A stretch of 64,000 bases of DNA from contig NZ_JACJSD010000016.1 of assembly GCF_014697615.1 (NCBI RefSeq), forward strand, positions 62,001-126,000, read 5' to 3'. The notes beneath the pieces are model-generated. The model saw only the letters and a program-made list of their open reading frames with translations, was not told the origin of the DNA and ran no database searches. Shown here one piece after another: positions 45,743-54,195 of the stretch. Numbering within the stretch: the stretch's first letter is position 1; each line of letters begins with the position of its first letter. The stretch is from Nostoc sp. FACHB-280. GTDB taxonomy: Bacteria > Cyanobacteriota > Cyanobacteriia > Cyanobacteriales > Nostocaceae. A program made the translations under genes and the position numbers.

Positions 45743-46057
45743 TTAAACCTGAGATTGCTTTTCTTGTTCAACCTCGGCTTGAATTTTGGCTAGTTCTTCT
45801 GGTGTAAGTTCTTCCAACCGCTTTTGGAAAAACGCTTGTTCATAGTCTTCCCGTTGCTGATGGTAGGTCATATTTTTATTCACAGCGCGGTAAACATAAG
45901 TGCTTACCCAACCAACCAAGCCAATCACCACTAGCACAGCTTGGCTCCATATCCCAGCTTGTTGAGCATCTAAGCCCACAAGTTGTAATCCCACATAAGC
46001 CAAGCCACCAGCAATAAAAATGCCTAAACCAATTACAAGAGCGTCGATGCGTCGCAT
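45743..46057 (-). CDS. DUF3007-family membrane protein
   Basis: 104 residues; two membrane helices (IDALVIGLGIFIAGGLAYVG; AVLVVIGLVGWVSTYVY) and an acidic, coiled-coil C-terminus (EELTPEELAKIQAEVEQEKQ). This is the cyanobacterial/plastid DUF3007 family that lies between ndhL and trpA. Function unproven; the conserved neighbour suggests a link with the NDH-1 complex. It starts 24 bases after the ndhL stop. Confidence 0.85.
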   Translation of the reverse strand: MRRIDALVIGLGIFIAGGLAYVGLQLVGLDAQQAGIWSQAVLVVIGLVGWVSTYVYRAVNKNMTYHQQREDYEQAFFQKRLEELTPEELAKIQAEVEQEKQSQV

Positions 46058-46081
46058 GAGAGTTATGACCTACCAATCTTG

Positions 46082-46294
46082 TTAAGCTTCAATTTTGCGC
46101 GGTTGTGGTCGCAGGTTCACAAAGGGCGACAGAACCAACAAACCGGGAAAGAAGAAGAAAACCAAAAAGTACATAAAAGCACGCTCAACAGAAGTCGCCG
46201 CATACCATCGCAGCTTCATGTAAAACATTACAGCCACAGGAAGGACTAATAAATAAGCGCCAGCCAAAATCAGATACAGCAGGGCTACGATCAT
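46082..46294 (-). CDS. ndhL: NAD(P)H-quinone oxidoreductase subunit L
   Basis: 70 residues with two membrane helices ([40 protein letters not shown]) and the conserved [18 protein letters not shown] loop. NdhL is an oxygenic-photosynthesis-specific subunit of thylakoid NDH-1 used in respiration and cyclic electron flow, formerly IctA for its inorganic-carbon phenotype. Length is typical. Confidence 0.93.
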   Translation of the reverse strand: MIVALLYLILAGAYLLVLPVAVMFYMKLRWYAATSVERAFMYFLVFFFFPGLLVLSPFVNLRPQPRKIEA

Positions 46295-46625
46295 AGGTTT
46301 TCTCTCTTTGTAGACAAGGCCATTTGGTGCATCTGTTTTTCATCATAGGCTGAAGAGTCCTATTTTATGTAACTTTCCAAAAATTCTGCTCTTTTACTGG
46401 ACAAATCTTAGGATAGTGCTACAATAGCAAAGCCAGTGTCTGATGTGTGTACTTGTAACACCAAGGTGAAGATGCTTGTCAGAAGTGAGAGATTGCCAAA
46501 AGTAATGCGATCGCCCAACACAGACAAAATTTTTCTTACCTAGTTCACAAAATGCACAATTGATGGTGGAATAGATGAGGGGGTATTTGTTACCTTCAAA
46601 AAATAACTGGCTCCTAAGTAAACTT
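46295..46625. other. Divergent intergenic region ndhL / tRNA-Leu
   Basis: 331 bases with the promoters for ndhL (left) and the split tRNA gene (right). TAGGATAGTGCTACAATAGCA at 46409-46429 includes TACAAT, a reasonable -10 box for rightward transcription, but it lies about 200 bases before the tRNA. No gene recognised. Confidence 0.4.
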
Positions 46626-46659
46626 GGGGGTGTGGCGGAATGGCAGACGCTACGGACTT

Positions 46660-46916
46660 AGACAACTGAGCCTTGATGAAGAAATTCTTCAAGTGGAAGC
46701 TCTCAAACTCAGGGAAACCTAAATCTGTTTTCAGACAAGGCAATCCTGAGCCAAGCCTAAAGCAATTACTGAGTTGAAATACTCGAAGTTTTAGGAAGGT
46801 GCAGAGACTCGACGGGAGCTACCCTAACGTAAAGGCGAGGGTAAAGGGAGAGTCCAATTCTCAAAACCAAAAGGTAATTAAAAATCCTAGGTAGTAGTGA
46901 AAGCTGCAAGAGAATG
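46660..46916 (+). ncRNA. Group I self-splicing intron in tRNA-Leu(UAA)
   Basis: 257 nt. Begins after a U (U-G pair of P1) with AGACAACTGAGCC and ends with the required G (46916). The conserved core AGACTCGACGGGAGCTACCC, which contributes to P7 and J8/7, lies at 46805-46824. Length fits the Nostoc tRNA-Leu introns, which vary mainly in P6b. No ORF inside. Confidence 0.93.
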
Positions 46917-46946
46917 AAAATCCGTTGACCTTAAACGGTCGTGAGG

Positions 46947-46966
46947 GTTCAAGTCCCTCCACCCCC
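46947..46966 (+). other. CAST target: GTT PAM plus protospacer in the tRNA T arm/acceptor
   Basis: GTT (46947-46949) followed by CAAGTCCCTCCACCCCC (46950-46966). The 17-base sequence matches the first 17 bases of the delocalised spacer at 47165-47181 (minus strand) with one difference (position 10, C against T, allowing a U-G pair in the RNA-DNA hybrid). GTN is the PAM of known type V-K systems. The transposon end lies 59 bases beyond the PAM. Confidence 0.85.
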
Positions 46967-47008
46967 ACTAAAAACAAAGTTAAACAAAGCCTGCTTAGTA
47001 TCACCTAA

Positions 47009-47117
47009 TGTACAGTGACTAATTATTTGTCATCAGTGACAAATTGTTGTCATTGAGCCAAATTAACTGTCGTTGTGACAAATTATATTTCTCTAGGTTA
47101 GTGGTGACAAATTCATG
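47009..47117. repeat. CAST terminal repeats (TnsB-binding-type)
   Basis: Four copies of GTGAC[T/A]AATT at 47015-47024, 47036-47045, 47075-47084 and 47104-47113, plus a weaker GAGCCAAATT at 47055-47064, each followed within 8 bases by a TGTC-like element. This is the repeat pattern of cyanobacterial V-K transposon ends. Confidence 0.85.
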
Positions 47118-47164
47118 TCGCCAACAGTTCACTATGTAATTATTATACAAAGCAACTAGAACGA

Positions 47165-47218
47165 GGGGGTGAAGGGACTTGCTTTCAACCCGCCCTAACT
47201 TTAACAAGTACTGAAACC
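47165..47218 (-). ncRNA. Delocalised homing crRNA (pseudo-repeat plus tRNA-matching spacer)
   Basis: Read on the minus strand, 47218-47182 is a degenerate 37-base CRISPR repeat that keeps GTTTCA-like and GGGCGGGTTGAAAG ends (compare GGGAGGGTTGAAAG in the array) but has a diverged middle. It is followed by CAAGTCCCTTCACCCCC (47181-47165), which matches the 3' end of the neighbouring tRNA-Leu. It lies between array and transposon end, where homing guides are found in known V-K CASTs. Confidence 0.85.
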
Positions 47219-47244
47219 TAACACTAATCCCACATCTAACAGAT

Positions 47245-47858
47245 TTTTAAATCCTCCCATTGCTGAGAGGACGGTTGCAACCGCTGCCTTATTCACAATT
47301 GCGCTGACTGCTACTCTTTCAACCCTCCCATTGCTGAGAGGACGGTTGCAACCACCCAAGCAAAAATGAAGGCGTTCACATACAATGCTTTCAACCCTCC
47401 CATTGCTGAGAGGACGGTTGCAACCTGCAAATACTTGTATTTTTCTACGTAATGATGGCCTTTCAACCCTCCCATTGCTGAGAGGACGGTTGTAACGGTA
47501 TCGCTACCTACAGATGCGTGAAACTGCGGACTTTCAACCCTCCCATTGCTGAGAGGACGGTTGCAACCACACCTTCACACCTTTGCACCTTGACCACATA
47601 GCCACTTTCAACCCTCCCATTGCTGAGAGGACGGTTGCAACGGGAAAGCAGCAGGTGATACCGTGTCACTCAATACTTTCAACCCTCCCATTGCTGAGAG
47701 GACGGTTGCAACGGTAATCTTGTAGGCTGCCATAGCCCAAAGCATTCAACTTTCAACCCTCCCATTGCTGAGAGGACGGTTGCAACGTCACGCACTTGTG
47801 CGAAATCATCGAAAGTCCAGTCTTTCAACCCTCCCATTGCTGAGAGGACGGTTGCAAC
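47245..47858 (-). CRISPR. Type V-K CRISPR array, 9 repeats and 8 spacers
   Basis: 37-base repeat, in the crRNA direction GTTGCAACCGTCCTCTCAGC then AATGGGAGGGTTGAAAG. Repeats start at 47245, 47316, 47388, 47460, 47531, 47605, 47676, 47750 and 47822; spacers are 34-37 bases. The repeat at 47245 has three changes in its first eight bases and that at 47460 has one; degenerate distal repeats at the low-coordinate end place the leader at the high end, next to the tracrRNA. No adaptation genes (cas1, cas2) are nearby, as usual for V-K. Confidence 0.97.
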
Positions 47859-48051
47859 GGCTGCCATCTTTAACCCTTTCATATAAGGGTTTTCAGATCC
47901 GACTTGCGCCAACCTTCTCGAAAATCCTCCCAGGATTTAATTTTTGAATTGTCTACAAAAAAAATTTCTAACTAAAATTCCTTGTAGGATTAGGTTTTCA
48001 GGATTTGCGCGAACCAAGAGCAGAATTTTAACCTGTCTTTGGTGCGTCAAA
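47859..48051 (-). other. CRISPR leader region
   Basis: 193 bases between tracrRNA and the first repeat (transcription leftward). Contains AACCCTT-TCATAT-AAGGGTT at 47872-47891, a 7-bp hairpin 13 bases before the first repeat. The start of the pre-crRNA is probably here, or the array is read through from the tracrRNA promoter. Confidence 0.5.
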
Positions 48052-48284
48052 TAAAGAATTGGGGAGGGTTCCCCCCTTGGTCGGGGGTGATTGGGTAGCC
48101 ACTACAACAGTACATCCGCGCCCTTATTGCTGGGAGCGCACCTATCCTATCCGAAGATAGCAGCATCAGGGTGAGCAGCTACCAGGGTCAGAAAGCAAAA
48201 CTGTATTGCTACAGTCAAACTAACCCTCATTTAACACAGTTCAGAGGCTGCAAGCAGCATGAACTGCGGCGCTATTAAATATTA
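48052..48284 (-). ncRNA. V-K tracrRNA
   Basis: About 230 nt, minus strand. From memory it matches the ShCAST tracrRNA closely: 5' part TAATAGCGCCGCAGTTCATG, the hairpin CTGACCCTGGTAGCTGCTCA, GGATAGGTGCGCTCCCAGCA, GCGGATGTACTGTTGTAGTG and, near the 3' end, CACCCCCGACCAAGGGGGGA. The anti-repeat AACCCTCCCC (about 48062-48071) can pair with GGGAGGGTT of the repeat. Ends are estimated. It lies directly downstream of cas12k. Confidence 0.9.
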
Positions 48285-48310
48285 TTCCATTATCAAGGTT
48301 CAGATATTTG

Positions 48311-50230
48311 TCAACTTCGCTTAGTTAGGCGGAGATTATAAGCACAGAGGGCTAATTCTGTTGCTTTATCCTGGGGACTGCCACGAACAGGTTGTTTACC
48401 TTCCTCAATCACAATTCCTATCTGAGCAGCTTTACTTTGAATGCTTTGGATTAATCTGCCGTAGCTCCAGGAATGAACATTGACTCGATACTGTTTGGCG
48501 TATTTTTGCTGGATTTCTACGGAGCCAGGACATTTTGTTTCAGCTATGGCTTGAATTTCACTTTGGAGAATCTCTCGCATATCTCCTAATTTAGGCAAAA
48601 CTATACTACCCGCTTTATAAGTTTGCGCGATCGCTACAATTTCTTTAGCTAATAATCTGTCTACATACTGCCCTAACTCAGATGTGCCAAACTGATTGGG
48701 AGAGAAACTTTTTTGTGCTTTGTGGCGTTCGTGGGATAGTGATCGCTGTTGTCTTCGCTGACGATTTAGGAGTTCGTAATTTTCCCCTAGTAATTGCCTG
48801 ATGCTGCGGTAAGCTAAAACTTTGTTTGCGATCGCATCGACTACGGCTATAGTTGCAGGTTTTTCTAACCCTAAGCTTACTCCAACCAATATGTGTGATT
48901 GACCTTGGTACAGGGGTTTACTAGGACGCTCGAAGGAATTATTTATGCGAGTTAGTGTAGATTGTTTACGCTGAATAAAAGCTTGCTGAGTATTACTCAG
49001 GTCTGTCTTTTCTTTCATCTTGGTGATGAATTTGGTAATCTCGTGTGCTTTCTCTTGGCGAACTTGTTCTGTTCCTTCAGCACTCCACAGGCGATTGTCT
49101 ACACAGCAATAAAGGGTCAATCGATTAATTTGCCAAGGTTCACCTTTACCTTCACCTTCTTGCCAAGCTAAACGACCATTTCTGAGAGTGAACAAACCGC
49201 TAGAATGTTGATTCTTGCTTTTGCGTTTAGTTTGTTGGTCTTCTAAGAAGCGTTTAAACCAATGTAGTTGACGGCGATCGCAATACACTTCAAAAGTTAA
49301 ATCACTCAAGCCATTGAAGTGAACACAGAGCCTACCTTTTTCATTTTTTGACCAAACTAGGTCTTCGTTCGTTTCAAAAATTAAGGGAAAAGGAAGAGAA
49401 CTTGAGCGGGTTAACAAAATATCTTGCCAGCGTTTGGCTTCGGCATTATCTTCTGGAACAGTAGTTTTAGCAGTGAAAAGTGTTTCTAACCATTTAGCAT
49501 TGGTTAAGTCCCGACCTTTAGGAATTCGACTTGTTAGTTTTTCTGTGAGTCTTTGAATTTGGATTTCTAGTTTACGGCGACGTTTAGCAAATTTTTCAGG
49601 GTCTTCTTCTTTATTATTGAGTTTGCAGCCATTTTTCAGTAGGTAGCTAATGGCGCTACGACTGAGTATGTCGTCAGTTTGTTGATAAGCATCAAATAAT
49701 TTATGAGATAAACTCCTGTCAGGATTGGAAGCAGATATTTTTTTTGATTTCTTTGTCTTTCTTCTTTTAGTTACAGGAATATTAGAGTCAGATTCTGGTG
49801 TAGCTATTGCCTGAATTTCAGCAGCTTTAGTACGAATAGCCTCTAAGCTGCAACCACTAATTTCTACTAATTCAGCATCGCTGTTGAGCATTTCTAGCCA
49901 GCGTATTTTGCCGTCAAGCTGTTGCTGTAAACGTTTTTGAATGGTTAACCAAGATTTGTAAATGTAATCCACAACATGAATTGCTGATAAATACAAACGG
50001 CTGGGCTGACCTGTAAAGCTAAGGTCAGTTTTCAGTGATTGGCAAAGCTGGTGAACAACTGTTGAGGGCAGTTTGCCATTTTTTCGCCATTTCTCAAAAT
50101 CTGGATGTTTACTAAGTTGTTGAAGCAGTTCGTTAATTAGGGGTGTGTTCAATTCTGCCATTAACTTCCAGAGTTGTTGGCGGGTAGATTCACTGGCAAT
50201 TAGGCGACATTGAATAGTAATCTGGCTCAT
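48311..50230 (-). CDS. cas12k: Cas12k (C2c5), nuclease-dead effector of type V-K CAST
   Basis: 639 residues from ATG 50230 (MSQITIQCRLIASESTRQQL), the length and start of known Cas12k proteins; the frame opens eight codons further left. Remembered family stretches present: TPLINELLQQLSKHPDFEKW, QPSRLYLSAIHVVDYIYKSW, NGCKLNNKEEDPEKFAKRRR, HILVGVSLGLEKPATIAVVD and GSIVLPKLGDMREILQSEIQ. Cas12k binds tracrRNA/crRNA and marks the target for the TniQ-TnsC-TnsB transposase; its RuvC residues are degenerate so it does not cut. A Ser/Lys-rich linker (about 160-185) differs from the Scytonema protein. Divergent from cvkR over a shared operator. Confidence 0.96.
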   Translation of the reverse strand: MSQITIQCRLIASESTRQQLWKLMAELNTPLINELLQQLSKHPDFEKWRKNGKLPSTVVHQLCQSLKTDLSFTGQPSRLYLSAIHVVDYIYKSWLTIQKRLQQQLDGKIRWLEMLNSDAELVEISGCSLEAIRTKAAEIQAIATPESDSNIPVTKRRKTKKSKKISASNPDRSLSHKLFDAYQQTDDILSRSAISYLLKNGCKLNNKEEDPEKFAKRRRKLEIQIQRLTEKLTSRIPKGRDLTNAKWLETLFTAKTTVPEDNAEAKRWQDILLTRSSSLPFPLIFETNEDLVWSKNEKGRLCVHFNGLSDLTFEVYCDRRQLHWFKRFLEDQQTKRKSKNQHSSGLFTLRNGRLAWQEGEGKGEPWQINRLTLYCCVDNRLWSAEGTEQVRQEKAHEITKFITKMKEKTDLSNTQQAFIQRKQSTLTRINNSFERPSKPLYQGQSHILVGVSLGLEKPATIAVVDAIANKVLAYRSIRQLLGENYELLNRQRRQQRSLSHERHKAQKSFSPNQFGTSELGQYVDRLLAKEIVAIAQTYKAGSIVLPKLGDMREILQSEIQAIAETKCPGSVEIQQKYAKQYRVNVHSWSYGRLIQSIQSKAAQIGIVIEEGKQPVRGSPQDKATELALCAYNLRLTKRS

Positions 50231-50247
50231 AAAAATAAAATACCATA

Positions 50248-50284
50248 AAAACACATTATGTTGTACAGAAAACTAATGTGTTTT
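50248..50284. promoter_or_regulatory. Palindromic operator between cas12k and cvkR
   Basis: AAAACACATTA and its perfect complement TAATGTGTTTT, separated by 15 bases, lie 18 bases upstream of cas12k and 28 bases upstream of the cvkR start chosen here. MerR-type regulators bind such dyads within promoters, and CvkR is known to repress cas12k. This is the likely CvkR site. Confidence 0.7.
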
Positions 50285-50311
50285 AAGAGATGCTTCTATA
50301 GGATGAATCTT

Positions 50312-50764
50312 ATGGAAGGAAAGTTCTACACAAGCACAGAAGCAGCAGAAATTACTCATTGCTCTCGCCGCCAGTTGCAGTATTGGCGAGAGAAGGGAGT
50401 TATAGTACCTACTGTTAACAGTAGTGGCAAAGGTCGTAATGTTTACTACTCCAAAGCTGATCTGTTGGCGTTAACGGTAATGGAACAGTTGCTATCAATC
50501 GGGTTAAATTTTGAGGTTTGCCATGCAGCATTAGAAACACTGCGGGAAAAGGAACCTTGGCTATTTGATGAGTCTGTCCCAGAAGAAAAGATGAAGCGAC
50601 TCATGTTATTACCCACGCGATCGCATGAACAACCTTTGCAAATGGCAGAGTTTGATAAACAAGCTGCCCTAGAAGCACTTTGTCAAGGACAAACTGTGAT
50701 TCCCTTTTGGTGCGATCGCATTCACGAACTCTTACACCAAAATCTCAAACGCTTTAGCAAGTAA
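50312..50764 (+). CDS. cvkR: CvkR, MerR-type repressor of type V-K CAST
   Basis: 150 residues from ATG 50312 (MEGKFYTSTEAAEITHCSRR), preferred because AGGA lies 8 bases upstream and earlier ATGs (50258, 50276) fall in the palindromic operator; ATG 50303 is an alternative. The N-terminal winged helix has TEAAEITHCSRRQLQYWREK, the MerR signature. The C-terminal half (EVCHAALETLREKEPWLFDE ... PFWCDRIHELLHQNLKRF) has no metal-binding cysteine cluster. Position divergent from cas12k equals that of the characterised Anabaena CvkR. Confidence 0.88.
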   Translation: MEGKFYTSTEAAEITHCSRRQLQYWREKGVIVPTVNSSGKGRNVYYSKADLLALTVMEQLLSIGLNFEVCHAALETLREKEPWLFDESVPEEKMKRLMLLPTRSHEQPLQMAEFDKQAALEALCQGQTVIPFWCDRIHELLHQNLKRFSK

Positions 50765-50776
50765 TATTAAGTAATA

Positions 50777-53700
50777 TTACGCTGCATAAGGATGTTTATT
50801 AGCACTTTTATACTGCTGATAAATATGGAGAAATACTATATTACTAAGGTTATCTACATCCCTATCATCGTAGGCATCTACAGGTAAACCCGTGTCTTCG
50901 CTGTATAAATAATCGTAAATAAAACTCTTAATTGTGGCTCTTGTAGATTCCTTATCTCGCCAGTTTTCTAGTTGCTGTAATTGTGATTTCACGGCTTCAA
51001 TTAAAGACTGAGCAACTTGTTTGAGGCGGTTTCTAATTCTGGTATCCAAATTATCTTTAGATGAGCAAAGCAAGTCAAAAACGGCAAGGTGTTCTTCACT
51101 TAAACCTTCGCGGACAGCACGAGTATCTTCTTCGGACAGGTCTTTGACAAGTTGCAGCAGTTCCTCAAAAGTTTGCTCAATGGCTACTCGGTCGGTTTCG
51201 CGGTTATAGTTTTGCATAACTTGTTGATAGCGCGTGTAGTAGTCAATGCGAGATGGGTTTTGTTGTATCATTCGCTGAAGTTGGCGTTCGACGGCTTCTT
51301 TCAAAGTTTGAACTGAGGTATTTTTAGTTGGAGAATTGGCAAATTCTGCTTTTAATAACTCAAAGTCTATATTGCTGATATTGTAAGTTTTGCCTGACTC
51401 TGAACCTGGAAGACGGGAAGTATCAACGTTGATAAACTCGCTAACAATACCTTGTAAGGAACGGAGAACAGCGTTGATATCGAGAGATATTTTGTGTTGT
51501 TCGTGTAAGTGTTTGTAAATTTGCTCAATGGCGTTATATCTTCCTTGGTAAGGTGCAGTTAATTTCGGTTCAGTAATTAGCGCCTGTTTCTTCTTAAACA
51601 CTTCCCTTGCTAATACTTCAAAGCGGGCGCGAGATTCATCATTAGTACAAACTGTATTAACTGCACTAGACAAAGCAGCAATTTTATCAAATCCTTCTGT
51701 TTCTACCAATTCTTGCAAGTCAAACCCCAGATTGGCGATGTGGTCAATACAACTTTGAAGTGCGATCGCATAATCTTCTTGTAATTTGTTCAAATCATTG
51801 TAAGGTGTTATACTTTCATCTTCGCTTCCTACTTCTGCACGAGAGTATCTTGCAAGGGCGGCACGGAGACTTGTTAAAATACCGTTGTAATCAATTAATA
51901 AACCGTTATTTTTACCTTCATGGACGCGGTTTGCACGGGCGATCGCTTGCATGAGAGTATGTCCTTGTAAGGGTTTATCTATATATAATGTGGCAAGGCT
52001 GGGGACATCAAAGCCTGTTAACCACATGGCGCAGACAATCGCAAAGCGGAAAGGGTGTTTTTCGTTCTTAAATTCTTCTTCTAGATTGCGACTTTTGATA
52101 ATTTGGCGATGGGGAATTATATCTAAACCCCAATCTTTGAAAGTTTTAACTTCGTTTTGGGCTTCGCTAATTACAACTAAATATTCGGTTGACTCCAGCC
52201 ATTGCAGATGTTGCTGGTGTTCCACTTCCTCTTGTTCATCAGCAGCTTGTTTGACTAATTGTTTGTGTGCTTGTATTGCTTGTTTCCAGTATTTATCGAT
52301 AAGTCCGTGCATTCGCACGGAGGTAATTTTATCTAGACAAACAAGCATGGCTTTTCCTGTTTGCCAACGTTGGGTATAGTGAGCTACTAAGTCTTGGGCG
52401 ATTCGATCTAAACGTTTTTCGGCGGTGAGGATGAGATATTCTCCTCCCAAGCGACGACGGACAGCTTCTTCCTGTTCAGCGTCGAGTTCAAATTGTTCAA
52501 TAGCAGTAGCGAGGCGTTGATTTAGTTCCTCGGAAGCTGCAACCTGGCGTTGACTACCTTTGTCGTCATAATATAATTCTTCGCCTCGATTGTCGTAGTA
52601 GAGGGGAACAGTTGCACCATCTTCAACAGCACGTTGGAAATCGTAGGTGGAAACGTAGCCACCGAAAACTCGACGGGTAAGTTGGTCTTCTTCCGACTCC
52701 ATCAAGGGTGTACCAGTAAAGCCGATGAAAGACGCATTGGGTAAGGCTTGGCGCATATTTTCCGCAAGTTTACCGTATTGGGTACGGTGCGCTTCGTCGG
52801 AGATGACTATAATATCGGGACGGAGGGAGTAAGTCTCACCTGGTTTGTTGAATTTGTGAATAAGCGTGAAAACGTAGCGATGGTTGTCTTTGAGTAATTC
52901 AGCTAATTGTTCACCACTAGCCGCTTGAGTATTAGTCTCTTTGATAGCACCAATGCCAGCGAAGGTTTTTACGATTTGATTATCTAATTCTTGGCGGTCT
53001 GTGACGATGACAAAGGTAAAATTACCTGGTAATTGGCGGTGGGCTTTGCGAGTGAGAAATGCCATTGAGTAAGATTTACCGCTACCTTGAGTATGCCAAA
53101 AAACACCAAGTTTACCTTCTCGAACTTCCCTTTGTTGAACGGCGGTAAATGCGCGGTTGACACCAAGAAATTGGTGATTACGAGCTAGAATTTTGATAGT
53201 TTTACCGCTACTGTCATCAAAGAGAATGAAGTTTTCAATGATGTCGAGGAAATTGTCTTTACGGCACATCCCCATTACCATTGTTTGGTAGTCAACTTTG
53301 CCTTTTTCCTCTTCCTCTAGACGTTTCCATTCTTGGAAGTGGCTGTAACGACTGGTGATGCTACCAACTTTCCCTTCTATTCCATTACTCAACATGACTA
53401 TGGCGTTGTGATGGAAAATTCCGGGTATGGTGTCTTTGTAATCGGTGTAGTTGTCTTCGTAAGCTACTCTGACGTTGCGGTGGGTGGCTTTAAGTTCAAT
53501 AAATAGTAAAGGAATTCCATTAACAAAACCGATGATATCAGGCCGTTTGGAATAGAGAGAACCTTTAATAGACAACTCCCGCACAACTAGGAAATGATTA
53601 TTTTCGGGGTTTTGAAAGTCAATCACTTTGAGGCGGGGATTGATGGTTTCACCCTCTGGATTGTTGTAGGGTTTCTCTGGGATACCTTCACGGATGAGTT

Positions 53701-53989
53701 GGTATTTTTTCTGGTTGATGGTAACTAATTGGTCTGAAATATTGGATGTGGTGAATTGTGCGATCGCATCGTCGTATACTTGCTGTGGATGACCAGGATT
53801 AAATTTCTCTAATGCTTGGCGAAGATAGCGTGTGAGGACAACTTCTCGTTTATCTTTGCGTCCTAGTGTACCGTTAGTGCCGAAAGTTTCTTTTTTGTAC
53901 GCGTAAACTGAGTGCCATTTCAGGGTTTGTTCAAAGAAGTTAGCGGTAGTTTTTTGCACCAAGTGGTCTTCGGAATATTCGGCACTCAT
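50777..53989 (-). CDS. hsdR: Type I restriction endonuclease, R subunit
   Basis: 1070 residues. N-terminal PD-(D/E)XK nuclease: RPDIIGFVNGIPLLFIELKA (about residues 150-170). SF2 motor: Walker A FWHTQGSGKSYSM, DEAH box VVISDEAHRTQYG, SFIGFTGTPLMESEEDQ (motif III) and LYIDKPLQGHTLMQAIARAN (motif VI region). A helical C-terminus binds the methylase core. Cleaves unmethylated DNA after translocation with HsdM and HsdS, both encoded on the same strand 2 kb upstream beyond a three-gene antisense insertion. Length normal; apparently intact. Confidence 0.93.
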   Translation of the reverse strand: MSAEYSEDHLVQKTTANFFEQTLKWHSVYAYKKETFGTNGTLGRKDKREVVLTRYLRQALEKFNPGHPQQVYDDAIAQFTTSNISDQLVTINQKKYQLIREGIPEKPYNNPEGETINPRLKVIDFQNPENNHFLVVRELSIKGSLYSKRPDIIGFVNGIPLLFIELKATHRNVRVAYEDNYTDYKDTIPGIFHHNAIVMLSNGIEGKVGSITSRYSHFQEWKRLEEEEKGKVDYQTMVMGMCRKDNFLDIIENFILFDDSSGKTIKILARNHQFLGVNRAFTAVQQREVREGKLGVFWHTQGSGKSYSMAFLTRKAHRQLPGNFTFVIVTDRQELDNQIVKTFAGIGAIKETNTQAASGEQLAELLKDNHRYVFTLIHKFNKPGETYSLRPDIIVISDEAHRTQYGKLAENMRQALPNASFIGFTGTPLMESEEDQLTRRVFGGYVSTYDFQRAVEDGATVPLYYDNRGEELYYDDKGSQRQVAASEELNQRLATAIEQFELDAEQEEAVRRRLGGEYLILTAEKRLDRIAQDLVAHYTQRWQTGKAMLVCLDKITSVRMHGLIDKYWKQAIQAHKQLVKQAADEQEEVEHQQHLQWLESTEYLVVISEAQNEVKTFKDWGLDIIPHRQIIKSRNLEEEFKNEKHPFRFAIVCAMWLTGFDVPSLATLYIDKPLQGHTLMQAIARANRVHEGKNNGLLIDYNGILTSLRAALARYSRAEVGSEDESITPYNDLNKLQEDYAIALQSCIDHIANLGFDLQELVETEGFDKIAALSSAVNTVCTNDESRARFEVLAREVFKKKQALITEPKLTAPYQGRYNAIEQIYKHLHEQHKISLDINAVLRSLQGIVSEFINVDTSRLPGSESGKTYNISNIDFELLKAEFANSPTKNTSVQTLKEAVERQLQRMIQQNPSRIDYYTRYQQVMQNYNRETDRVAIEQTFEELLQLVKDLSEEDTRAVREGLSEEHLAVFDLLCSSKDNLDTRIRNRLKQVAQSLIEAVKSQLQQLENWRDKESTRATIKSFIYDYLYSEDTGLPVDAYDDRDVDNLSNIVFLHIYQQYKSANKHPYAA

Positions 53990-54195
53990 GGGTGTGATAG
54001 GTAATACAGGTAGGTATTATATTGATAGCTTTGAGATTGGGAAAGTAGCAAGTATCACTTATAATGTCTCAAGAAAATGGTTTTTTGCTGATCAAAACCT
54101 TAATGATTACTTAATTAGTATTACTTAAGAGCAAAAACAGCTTATCAATAATATTTACTTGTTATTATGCGATCTAAAGCTTTGCAATTAGTGTT

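Larger units (their letters stand above)
46626..46967 (+). tRNA. tRNA-Leu(UAA), interrupted by a group I intron
   Basis: Exon 1 is 46626-46659 and exon 2 is 46917-46967. The joined RNA has a 7-bp acceptor stem (GGGGGTG with CACCCCC, discriminator A), anticodon stem ACGGA/TCCGT around loop CTTAAAA (anticodon UAA), a long variable arm and a T arm GAGGG-TTCAAGT-CCCTC. The 3' CCA is not encoded. The intron splits the anticodon after its first U, the classical cyanobacterial/plastid position. Its 3' end is the insertion target of the adjacent CAST. Confidence 0.95.

Noticed and set aside
47245-47858. CRISPR array belonging to a type I or III system
   Set aside because: No cas1, cas2, cas3, cas7 or cas10 nearby; the repeat pairs with the V-K tracrRNA and ends in GGGTTGAAAG.
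47679-47947. ORFs of 60-77 codons over the CRISPR array
   Set aside because: They are read-through of repeats (recurring VLSAMGG or LPLLRGR), not genes.
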